Of a DNA stretch of 50,071 bases, positions 17,105 to 23,806 are shown piece by piece; the first letter of the stretch is position 1; each line of letters opens with the position of its first letter. The notes under the pieces are model-generated. The model was not told where the DNA came from, searched no databases, and saw only the letters and a program-made list of their open reading frames with translations. The DNA comes from Planctomycetota bacterium (GTDB taxonomy: Bacteria > Planctomycetota > UBA1135 > UBA2386). The stretch lies in NCBI GenBank assembly GCA_016872675.1, contig VGZG01000020.1, positions 1 to 50,071 of the forward strand. Direction: 5' to 3'. The translations under genes and the position numbers were made by a program.

Positions 17105-18712
17105 TCAGGCGCCGCCGATCGCCGTCAGGTTTGCCGTCGCGTCCGGGTGGCCCGGCTGCAGCACGACCGCCGTCTCGAAGTTGCTGCGCGCGGCCTTGTC
17201 GTCGCCGCACTGGTAGAGCGCCACGCCGAGCCGGTTGTGCGCGTCAGCGCTGCGGTCGCCGAGCTGCATCGCCTCGGTGAACGCTGTCGCCGCCTCGGAC
17301 CAGCGGCCGAGCGCGTGCAGCGCCTCGCCGCGGCCGGCGTGCGCCGCGGCGGTGTCGCCGACGCGGGCCGCGAGGTCGTCGTAAAGCTGCAGCGCCGTTG
17401 CCGCTTCGCCGATCGCTAGCTGCGCGGCCGCGGCCGCCTGCAGCAGCGCGATGTCGTCGGGCGTCAGACCGCTGGCGGCGCGCAGCACGCGCGCCGCGCC
17501 GGTGGCCGAGCCCTTGCCAGCCAGCGCGTCGGCGAGTTCGCGCAGCGTCGCGCTCACCTGCGTCAGCGTCGCGGCGGTTTCGGCGTCGGTGGTCGCCGCG
17601 TTCGGGCTCGTGGCGGTGGTCATCGTGGTGGGGGCGTTGCAGTTCGTCGTTGTCGGGCGCGTCATCGCGTTCGTCTTCGGCGTCGTGCGCACGAAGTCGA
17701 CGAACGCCTGCTCCAGCGCCTCGCCGTGGCGATCCGGGTGGTATTGCGCCGCCAGTTCGACGCCGCCCTCGCGCAGCGCCTGACGCACGGCCGGCAGCGT
17801 GCCGGCGACCAGGATCGCCTCGGCCATCGCGGCCGGATCCTGCGGCGGCACGAACAGCGCGTAGCGATCGTGGCCGATCCTGCGTTCGTGCTCGCGGAAG
17901 CACGGGATGTCGGTCAGCACGGTCGGCACGCCGCACGCCATCGCCTCGACCGCCGGCAGGAAGAAGCCCTCTTCGGCGCCGCGGCTGGTGCACAGCATCA
18001 CGTCGAGCGAGCGGTAGAAGTCGCCCATCTGCGCCGGCGGCAGTTGCTGGTGCCACTCGATCGGCAGGCCGCAGTCCGTCTCGCCGGGGGCCGGCGGCGT
18101 GTTGCTGGCGCGCACCAGCACGAGCTGCTGGCCGGCCTGCTGCAGCAGCCGGCAGGCCGCATAGCCGGTGGGCAGGTCCTTCCACGCCACCGAGTATGGC
18201 CCGACGAGGCCGACGCGCAGCGGCTGTCCGGGCGCGCGCGCGGGGCCCGAGAAGTGCACGCCGTGATCGATGGCGTAGACGACTTCGCGTGGTTGCCGTC
18301 CGAAGCGCTCGCGCAGCAGCGTGGTGAGGTGCGGGCTGATGGTGACGTGGCGCACGCCGGGCAGCTGGTAGACCGCCTCGATGCGCGCGCGATGCGGCGC
18401 GAACTCGGGGTTGTCGCCCTCGTAGCCCTGGCAGAAGTGCACTGGCACGCCCTTTTGCGGGCCGCCGGCCGCCGCCCACGGCACCGTCGTCCAGAACGTG
18501 CCGACGATGACATCGCCATCGGGCAGGTTTTCGGCGCGGAAATCCGGCACCTTTTGGAAGGCGCACTCGATGCGCATCCATGCCGGCGGACCGGAGCGGC
18601 TGACGACGGTGACTTGATGGCCCCGGCGGTGCAGCCAGTTCGCGTTCTCGAGCGCGACCTTGACGCCGCCCCAAAGTTGATCCGCCACTTCCAACAACCA
18701 GGTGATGCGCAT
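17105..18712 (-). CDS. GT4-type glycosyltransferase with Thr-rich linker and TPR tail
   Basis: The protein has 535 residues from the ATG at 18712 (MRITWLLEVADQLWGGVK). I chose this start because GGAGG and AAGG purine stretches lie just upstream and because homologous sequence begins there. Residues 1-350 are GT-B family 4: GGVKVALENANWLHRRGHQV at the N-terminus, GLVGPYSVAWKDLPTGY opening the second Rossmann domain, and the donor-binding segment SRGAEEGFFLPAVEAMACGVP with its Glu pair. It likely uses a nucleotide-sugar donor at the cytoplasmic membrane face. A 40-residue linker rich in Thr, Ala and Asn (starting RTTPKTNAMTRPTTTN) leads to three or four TPR repeats at about 425-530 (AARVLRAASGLTPDDIALL; AHAGRGEALHALGRWSEAA; AHNRLGVALYQCGDDKAA). 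It is the first gene of a two-gene operon. Confidence 0.85.
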   Translation of the reverse strand: MRITWLLEVADQLWGGVKVALENANWLHRRGHQVTVVSRSGPPAWMRIECAFQKVPDFRAENLPDGDVIVGTFWTTVPWAAAGGPQKGVPVHFCQGYEGDNPEFAPHRARIEAVYQLPGVRHVTISPHLTTLLRERFGRQPREVVYAIDHGVHFSGPARAPGQPLRVGLVGPYSVAWKDLPTGYAACRLLQQAGQQLVLVRASNTPPAPGETDCGLPIEWHQQLPPAQMGDFYRSLDVMLCTSRGAEEGFFLPAVEAMACGVPTVLTDIPCFREHERRIGHDRYALFVPPQDPAAMAEAILVAGTLPAVRQALREGGVELAAQYHPDRHGEALEQAFVDFVRTTPKTNAMTRPTTTNCNAPTTMTTATSPNAATTDAETAATLTQVSATLRELADALAGKGSATGAARVLRAASGLTPDDIALLQAAAAAQLAIGEAATALQLYDDLAARVGDTAAAHAGRGEALHALGRWSEAATAFTEAMQLGDRSADAHNRLGVALYQCGDDKAARSNFETAVVLQPGHPDATANLTAIGGA

Positions 18713-18879
18713 GCCTTGCCTTCCTCCGCGGGGGGCGGAGCTTCGTCGATCTCCTGCCTTGATCGGCTCGATGCCATGGGCGAACTTGAGCCGTGCCCCG
18801 CCGGCGTGACCGAACGTCAAGCCGCCCTGCGCGCCCGCGTGGCGTGGGGGTAGCCCGGTCGGCATGATCCCGACCGCCC

Positions 18880-19803
18880 GTGAACCCCCTGATTCGCCTC
18901 ATCCCGGCCGCCATGGTCAGGTTCTTCGCCAGCCCGTACGTGGCCGGCGACTCGCTGCCCAAGGCCATCGCCGTGGTGAAGAAGCTGCACCTCGAACGCG
19001 GGCTGCTGTCGACGCTCGACCTGCTGGCCGAGGACATTCGCACCGACGCCCAGGCCAAGAAGAACCTCGACACCTACCTCAACATGGTCGACGCCGTGTC
19101 GACCTGCGGCTTGCCGCGCGAGGCGCTGCCGACGCTTTCACTCAAGCCATCGTCGTACACGACGCGGCCGCTGCAGGAGGGCGGCGACGCCGCCGGGTCG
19201 GTGGCGGCGATCCTGCAGATCGCGCGCCGCGCCGAGGAGAAGGGCGTGGCGTTGACCATCGACATGGAGAGCCGGCACTGGACCGACTTCACGCTCGACG
19301 CGCTGCGCCTGCTGCACAAGCAGGGCATGCGGCACGTCGGCGCCGTGCTGCAAACCCGGCTGCACCGCACCGAGAAGGATCTCGACGCGCTGCCGCCCGG
19401 CCAGCGCGTGCGGCTGGTCATCGGCATCTACCGCGAGCCCGGCGACGTCGCCCTTACGGACAAGTCGGCGATGAAGGAGCGCATGCTGCAGTTCGCCGGC
19501 AAGTTGCTACAGCGCGGGCACTTCGTCGAGTTCGCCAGCCACGACGACAGCTACGTCCGGCGCTTCGTCGACCAGGTCGCGCCGGCCGCCGGCGCCGGCC
19601 CGGACCGTTACGAGGTGCAGATGCTCTACGGCGTGCCGCGCGAGCGCGTCCTCGCCGAGTTGCAGAAGAAGGGCGTCCGCGCGCGGCTGTACGTGCCGTT
19701 CGCGGTCGGTTGGGACATGGCGATCCAGTACCTGCGACGCCGGCTCGACGAGTACCCGGCGATGACGTTGCTGGTGACCAAGAACCTGATCTTCCGCCGC
19801 TGA
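18880..19803 (+). CDS. Proline dehydrogenase
   Basis: This 307-residue monofunctional FAD enzyme oxidises L-proline to pyrroline-5-carboxylate. The PRODH barrel signatures occur in order: SLKPSSY, then LTIDMESRHWTDFTLD, VLQTRLHRTEKDL, RLVIGIYREPGDVALTDK, FASHDDSYVRRFV, YEVQMLYGVPRE, and VRARLYVPFAVGWDMAIQYLRRRLDE. The last contains the double-Arg helix that binds the proline carboxylate. The length is typical for the short bacterial PRODH lacking the PutA dehydrogenase half. No P5C dehydrogenase gene is in the window. The GTG at 18880 is used as start; an ATG at 18913 also fits. It diverges from the glycosyltransferase operon across a 167-base gap in which I see no strong promoter. Confidence 0.92.
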   Translation: MNPLIRLIPAAMVRFFASPYVAGDSLPKAIAVVKKLHLERGLLSTLDLLAEDIRTDAQAKKNLDTYLNMVDAVSTCGLPREALPTLSLKPSSYTTRPLQEGGDAAGSVAAILQIARRAEEKGVALTIDMESRHWTDFTLDALRLLHKQGMRHVGAVLQTRLHRTEKDLDALPPGQRVRLVIGIYREPGDVALTDKSAMKERMLQFAGKLLQRGHFVEFASHDDSYVRRFVDQVAPAAGAGPDRYEVQMLYGVPRERVLAELQKKGVRARLYVPFAVGWDMAIQYLRRRLDEYPAMTLLVTKNLIFRR

Positions 19804-19860
19804 CGCGCGGCCGATTGCGCCGGAAGCGGAAGTTCGCTTGGAGTTTGGGGCGGCGGTCGG

Positions 19861-19866
19861 TACGCT
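19861..19866 (+). promoter_or_regulatory. Putative -10 element (TACGCT)
   Basis: TACGCT ends 10 bases before the ATG at 19877, which would give a leaderless or nearly leaderless message. The flank (GGTACGCTATTTCGCC) resembles the TACTTTCGCC element upstream of 41326. Confidence 0.33.
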
Positions 19867-19876
19867 ATTTCGCCCC

Positions 19877-20200
19877 ATGGATCCCCTCGCCACCATCGTC
19901 GAGCGCCTCTGCGCCTGGAAGGATGTCGCCCGTGAGAATCGGGACAACAAGGACTGCTTCCTCGTTCGCGGCCAGGTCTTTGCCTACCTCGGCAAGAAGG
20001 GCGTTGTCGTCAAGCTCGCCCCGCCGCAGGTCACGGAAGCGCTGAAGATCATCGGTGCCAAGCGCATGCCCGGCGACGGCGACCCGCACTCGCGCGAATT
20101 CGTCGAGATCCCGGTCACGGGTCCCCGCGAGATCGAGCGCGCCATGATGTGGTTGCGCCGCGCCTGCCGCCTCGGCCGCACGGCCGCCGGCCCGGTCTGA
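19877..20200 (+). CDS. Small YjbR/TfoX-N-like protein
   Basis: The ATG at 19877 gives 107 residues; the frame is open further upstream but without conserved-looking sequence. The order of elements resembles the YjbR (MmcQ) and TfoX N-terminal fold: a short helix, then DNKDCFLVRGQVFAYLGKKGVVVKL (strand-turn-strand), a helix (PQVTEALKIIG), SREFVEIPV and a final helix with REIERAMMWLRRAC. These small proteins are thought to bind DNA or other partners, and most are uncharacterised. The call is tentative. It has its own putative promoter just upstream and converges on the cobalamin adenosyltransferase gene across 53 bases. Confidence 0.7.
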   Translation: MDPLATIVERLCAWKDVARENRDNKDCFLVRGQVFAYLGKKGVVVKLAPPQVTEALKIIGAKRMPGDGDPHSREFVEIPVTGPREIERAMMWLRRACRLGRTAAGPV

Positions 20201-20226
20201 GTTTTGTCCGGGCAAGGAGGCAGCCA

Positions 20227-20242
20227 GCAGGCAGCGGCCTGC
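20227..20242. terminator. Shared hairpin between convergent genes
   Basis: A 6-bp perfect stem GCAGGC/GCCTGC with loop AGCG lies in the 53-base gap between the stops at 20200 and 20254 and could serve both. Confidence 0.35.
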
Positions 20243-20253
20243 GGCGCGCCTGC

Positions 20254-20808
20254 TCAGCCGCGCGTCCAGGGCACGTCGCGGACGCCGGCCTGCATGTTGG
20301 CGCGGCGGGCCCACGAGAAGAACAGGTCCGAGAGCCGGTTGAGGTAGACACCGAGTTCCTTTGGCAGCGCCACCTCGGTGTCATCGCCGATTTCGTGTGA
20401 CAGCTTCCACACCACGCGCTCGGCGCGCCGCGCGACGGTGCGGAGCACGTGCAGCAGCGCCGCCTGCTTGCAGCCGCCCGGGAGCACGAAGCTGCGCAGC
20501 GGCGCGAGCAGCGCCTCCGACGCGTCGATCCAGCGCTCGAGTTGCTGCGTGTGCGGGACGATGCGCGGCAGCGCCGCTCGGCCGCCTTCGGTCGCGAGGT
20601 CCGCGCCGATCTCGAACAGCGCGTCCTGGATCGCCTTGAGCTGGGTGTCAAACTCGGGATCGAGGGCCTCGCTGCGCAGCAGCCCGAGGAACGAGTTGAG
20701 CTCGTCGACGGTGCCGTACGCCTCGATGCGCGCGTGTTCCTTCGGGACACGGCGGTTGCCGAACAGGCCGGTCTCGCCGTCGTCGCCAGTGCGCGTGTAG
20801 ATGGGCAT
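20254..20808 (-). CDS. pduO: Cob(I)yrinic acid a,c-diamide adenosyltransferase, PduO type
   Basis: The ATG at 20808 gives 184 residues beginning MPIYTRTGDDGETGLFG, the ATP-binding N-terminal motif of PduO/MMAB-type adenosyltransferases. The frame is open further upstream but carries unrelated sequence. Other hallmarks are EAYGTVDELNSFLG, FVLPGGCKQAALLHVLRTV, the Arg-rich ARRAER helix, and the closing YLNRLSDLFFSWAR. The enzyme transfers the 5'-deoxyadenosyl group of ATP to cob(I)alamin to make coenzyme B12, working as a trimer. No other cobalamin gene and no cobalamin riboswitch is visible nearby, so it probably serves B12 salvage or a B12-dependent mutase encoded elsewhere. The 237 bases upstream hold no other gene. 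Confidence 0.95.
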   Translation of the reverse strand: MPIYTRTGDDGETGLFGNRRVPKEHARIEAYGTVDELNSFLGLLRSEALDPEFDTQLKAIQDALFEIGADLATEGGRAALPRIVPHTQQLERWIDASEALLAPLRSFVLPGGCKQAALLHVLRTVARRAERVVWKLSHEIGDDTEVALPKELGVYLNRLSDLFFSWARRANMQAGVRDVPWTRG

Positions 20809-21045
20809 CGGGGCGGATTGTCCCCGGGGCAGGCGCCAGCGGACGCCGGTTTCGTGCGGATTTGCGCTAAACCGAGCCGGCCAAGGGGCGCGGGAGTATC
20901 GGGTCGAGCCGAGGCCAGTCAAGCCGCCACGCCCCGGCACCAAGGGTGTCCGGGCGGCGCGCCGGTTGCCGCCGGTCCGCTGGCGAAAAAGCCGTGCCGA
21001 AGCGATGCGACGGTAGCGCATAATGCGCCTCTACGAGGTACCACG

Positions 21046-22584
21046 ATGCCCGCTCACCTATTCGCCCTTGCCGCCACGACTCTCGCCGTTGCAGTGTCCG
21101 CACAGAGCCTCGAACTCAACGTTCGTGGCGGTTCGTCGCCGGGCCTAGTGCAACTCGACGCCTATCCGGCGCTCTTTCCCCTCGAAGCGATCATGATCGT
21201 GCCGTCGGGCAGCGCTGGCCCAACGCCGTGCCAGTGGTTCGACCCTAACGACTGGCGAGCGCTCGACATTGGCCTCGACCTCGTTGGCCTCGCGTGGGCC
21301 GGCCTGTCGGGACTCGACGGCCACTTCCGCGTGCAGTTCGCGCTGCCGGCGCTGCCGGCGCTGCAGGACGCGCCGCTGCACTACCAAGCGGTCACGTTCT
21401 CGTGGGGAGCAACCATCCTCGACCGCATCAGCAATCCCAATGCGATGCGCCTGGGCAATGCGGGCACCTTCCGCGACCGCAATGTGTACTCGCAATGGGA
21501 CCGCGCCTTCGCCACGGTGATCCAGCGGCTCGACCGCAAGCCGATGCTCGTCGGCGGCGCGCGTGGCGCGCTGCTCGCGCAGCAGGCGTGGGCGACGACC
21601 GAGATCTACGACATCGCGACGAACCTGTTCTCGCCCGGTCCGATGCTGACGACGCCGCGCTCGCTGCACACGTGCACGCAGTTGCAGAACGGCCAATACC
21701 TGATCACTGGCGGCGTCGGCGGGACCAACGACCCGGGCGCGACTTGCGAGCTCTACGATCCGATCGCCGACACGTTTGTGGCCACGGGCTCGATGCTGTC
21801 GTCGCGCACCGGCCACACCGCGACGCTGCTGTCGAACGGCAAGGTGCTGGTGACCGGCGGCATCCAGTCGATGCCGACGACGCCGACGCAACTGCAGCCG
21901 ATCCGCGAGATCGTCAACTCGACCGAGCTCTACGACCCGGCGACCGGCGCGTGGACGGCGGGCCCGAACATGTCGACGCCGCGCGCCGGCCACAGCGCCA
22001 TCGTGCGCCCCAACGGCCAGATCGCGCTGATCGGCGGCATCAGCTGGGACAACGTCATCATCATCGGTTGGGTGCCGGCGGTGCGCCGCTCGATGGACCT
22101 CTACAACCCGACGACCAACGCGATGACGACCGGCCCGCAGATGGCGACGGCGCGCTCGCTGATCGACCCGGTTGACCTCGGCAACGACCGCTACCTGTTC
22201 GCCGGCGGCATCAACGCGATCACGATCATCCCGTTCAATCCGGGCAACCCGACCAACGCGGCCGAGATCTACAACGCGGCGACCAACACGTGGACGTCGG
22301 TCGCGCCGATGGCGACCGCGCGCGGCAATCACCGCGGCTGGCCGATCGGCAACGGCCGGTTCGTGCTGACCGGCGGCGCCAACGGCTCGATCCTGTCGCC
22401 GACGCCGCTCAACTCGACCGAGATCTTCGACTCCGCGACCAACGCGTTCTCGCCGGGCCCGGCGATGAACTTCGCGCGCGCCGGCGCCGCCGAGACGATC
22501 AACCACCAGGGCCAGGTCCAGGTGTTCGGCGGCGGCACGACCGGCAACACGATCACAGCGTCGACGGAGTGGTGGTACTTCTGA
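21046..22584 (+). CDS. Exported kelch-repeat beta-propeller protein
   Basis: The ATG at 21046 gives 512 residues with signal peptide MPAHLFALAATTLAVAVSAQ. Residues about 25-135 form a beta-rich domain related in style to the C-terminal domain of the M64 peptidase here (LNVRGGSSPGLVQ, AIMIVPSGSAGPTP, LSGLDGHFRVQFALP, LHYQAVTF). Residues about 165-512 contain six kelch repeats of roughly 50 residues. Each has a pattern such as STELYDPATGAWTAGP, then M-x-TPRAGH, then a strand and a GG pair (VLVTGG, IALIGG, VFGGG). Six blades would close one propeller. No catalytic residues of galactose oxidase type are obvious, so I read it as a binding protein outside the cytoplasm. CATAAT at 21019-21024 is a possible -10 element. 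Confidence 0.85.
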   Translation: MPAHLFALAATTLAVAVSAQSLELNVRGGSSPGLVQLDAYPALFPLEAIMIVPSGSAGPTPCQWFDPNDWRALDIGLDLVGLAWAGLSGLDGHFRVQFALPALPALQDAPLHYQAVTFSWGATILDRISNPNAMRLGNAGTFRDRNVYSQWDRAFATVIQRLDRKPMLVGGARGALLAQQAWATTEIYDIATNLFSPGPMLTTPRSLHTCTQLQNGQYLITGGVGGTNDPGATCELYDPIADTFVATGSMLSSRTGHTATLLSNGKVLVTGGIQSMPTTPTQLQPIREIVNSTELYDPATGAWTAGPNMSTPRAGHSAIVRPNGQIALIGGISWDNVIIIGWVPAVRRSMDLYNPTTNAMTTGPQMATARSLIDPVDLGNDRYLFAGGINAITIIPFNPGNPTNAAEIYNAATNTWTSVAPMATARGNHRGWPIGNGRFVLTGGANGSILSPTPLNSTEIFDSATNAFSPGPAMNFARAGAAETINHQGQVQVFGGGTTGNTITASTEWWYF

Positions 22585-23330
22585 GCGCGCCGCAACCGTT
22601 GCTGGCGGCGCTGGGCCGCAACGTCCGCGCGCTGCGCAAGGAACGCGCGTGGACGCGCAAAGCCCTCGCCGCGCGCACCGGCATCAGCGAGCGCTTCCTC
22701 GCCGACGTCGAGTCCGGCGCCGCCAACCCATCGCTGCGGCGGCTGCAGGAACTGGCGCAGGCCTTCGGCGTCGACCTCGTGGAACTGCTGCAGACGGCGC
22801 GCGGCGGGGCGCCACGGCACGTGGCGTTGCTCGGACTGCGCGGCGCGGGCAAGAGCACGATCGGCCCGCTGCTGGCGCGCCGGCTCGGCCTGCCGTTCGT
22901 CGAGCTCGACGTCTGCGTCGAGAAGGCCTCCGGCCTGCGCCTCGGCGAGATCTTCCAGGTGCATGGCGAGTCGTACTACCGCGCTACCGAGCGCGCCGAG
23001 CTGCAGCGGCTGCTGGTTGACGCGCCGTGCGTCATCGCGGTCGGCGGCGGCATCGTCACCGACGCGCAGAGCTTCCAGTCGCTGCGCGCCCGCACGCGCA
23101 CCGTCTGGCTCAAAGCCGCGCCCGAGGACCACTGGCAGCGCGTCATCGCGCAGGGCGACACGCGCCCGATGGCCGACAACGAGCAGGCGTTCGCCGACCT
23201 GCGCCGCATCCTCGCCGAGCGCGACGGGCTCTACCGCCAGGCCGAACTGACCGTCGACACGTCGGCGCAGGGAGTCGAACAGTCCGTCGAACGCATCCTC
23301 GTCGGGCTCGGCGCGCCGCAGGCCGCCTGA
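22572..23330 (+). CDS. HTH (XRE) regulator fused to shikimate kinase domain
   Basis: The 252-residue protein has an XRE-type helix-turn-helix at about 12-70 (LGRNVRALRKERAWTRKAL, ISERFLADVESGAANPSLRRL), then a complete shikimate kinase domain. Kinase residues are all kept: P-loop GLRGAGKST (88-96), shikimate-contact D113 in VELDVCVE, R137 in YYRATE, GGG at 158-160, lid R198 in TRPM, and R222 in LYRQ. The same architecture occurs in BzdR/BoxR regulators of anaerobic or aerobic benzoate degradation, where the kinase-like part senses benzoyl-CoA. Here it could be a regulator, an active AroK, or both. No ATG is available; GTG at 22569, 22572 or CTG at 22581 would all start inside the kelch gene's last codons, implying coupling. 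I chose 22572. Confidence 0.85.
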   Translation: MVLLSAPQPLLAALGRNVRALRKERAWTRKALAARTGISERFLADVESGAANPSLRRLQELAQAFGVDLVELLQTARGGAPRHVALLGLRGAGKSTIGPLLARRLGLPFVELDVCVEKASGLRLGEIFQVHGESYYRATERAELQRLLVDAPCVIAVGGGIVTDAQSFQSLRARTRTVWLKAAPEDHWQRVIAQGDTRPMADNEQAFADLRRILAERDGLYRQAELTVDTSAQGVEQSVERILVGLGAPQAA

Positions 23331-23357
23331 CGGCCGGCGCGGTCCGCCGGCGGTCAG
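23327..23357. terminator. Palindrome spanning both convergent stop codons
   Basis: CTGAC-G-GCCGGCG, loop CGGTC, CGCCGGC-G-GTCAG forms a 12-bp stem with one G-G mismatch. Its arms contain the TGA of the plus-strand gene (23328-23330) and the TGA of the minus-strand GroES-like gene (complement of 23354-23356). It should fold identically in either transcript. Confidence 0.5.
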
Positions 23358-23740
23358 AGGTCCGTCGGCAGCTGGTCTGGCACCTTGTCGCCGCGCACCA
23401 GTACCAGGATCGCGCCGTAAGGCACCACGAGGTACTGCTCGTCCTCGAAGGTGATCTCGATCGCCGCCTTGCGGAAGAACAGCGCGTAGTCGCCGAGGCC
23501 GACCTGCATCGGCAGGAAGCGCGGCGCCTTGTAGCCTTCTTTCCACGGCTCGTGCTCTTCGCTCGGCGGCGGTAACGGCTGGCCCGGGCCGACGGCGACG
23601 ATGTGGCCGCCGCGCACCTCCTCCTTCTCCAGCACGCCGGGCGGCAGGAACAGGCCAACCTTGGTCATGGCCTCCGTCTTCTCGGGCTTGACCAGCACGC
23701 GATCGCCGACCACCAGGAGTTGCTTGTTGCCGCGCTTCAT
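23354..23740 (-). CDS. Divergent GroES-like co-chaperonin
   Basis: This protein has 128 residues from the ATG at 23740 (MKRGNKQLLVVGDRVLVKPEK). The Cpn10 fold is recognisable: GDRVLVKPEKTEAMTKVGLFLP covers the first strands and the mobile loop, GGHIVAVGPGQPLPPP the central strands, and VGLGDYALFFRKAAIEI then YLVVPYGAILVLVRGD the end. It is about 30 residues longer than typical GroES. The extra length lies mainly in the insertion PSEEHEPWKEGYKAPRFLP and the C-terminus. No groEL gene is adjacent, so it may work with a chaperonin encoded elsewhere or be an alternative subunit. TATCCT ends 8 bases before the start on this strand, suggesting a nearly leaderless transcript. Confidence 0.85.
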   Translation of the reverse strand: MKRGNKQLLVVGDRVLVKPEKTEAMTKVGLFLPPGVLEKEEVRGGHIVAVGPGQPLPPPSEEHEPWKEGYKAPRFLPMQVGLGDYALFFRKAAIEITFEDEQYLVVPYGAILVLVRGDKVPDQLPTDL

Positions 23741-23748
23741 CTGGTTGC

Positions 23749-23754
23749 AGGATA
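23749..23754 (-). promoter_or_regulatory. Putative -10 element (TATCCT)
   Basis: TATCCT on the minus strand lies only 8 bases upstream of the GroES-like ATG. The same hexamer precedes the gene at 11614. The short distance implies a leaderless or very short 5' end. Confidence 0.33.
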
Positions 23755-23806
23755 GGCCACGCCGGCGCGGCGCATCCACCCCCGATCGGCGGGCGAAGTC
23801 GCGGCC

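Noticed and set aside
20809-21045. Cobalamin riboswitch upstream of the adenosyltransferase gene
   Set aside because: No B12-box-like sequence or extended conserved stem was seen on the minus strand here.
20449-21045. N-terminal extension of the kelch protein by about 200 codons
   Set aside because: The frame is open but lies over the adenosyltransferase gene on the other strand and is Arg-rich. The ATG at 21046 is followed by a proper signal peptide.
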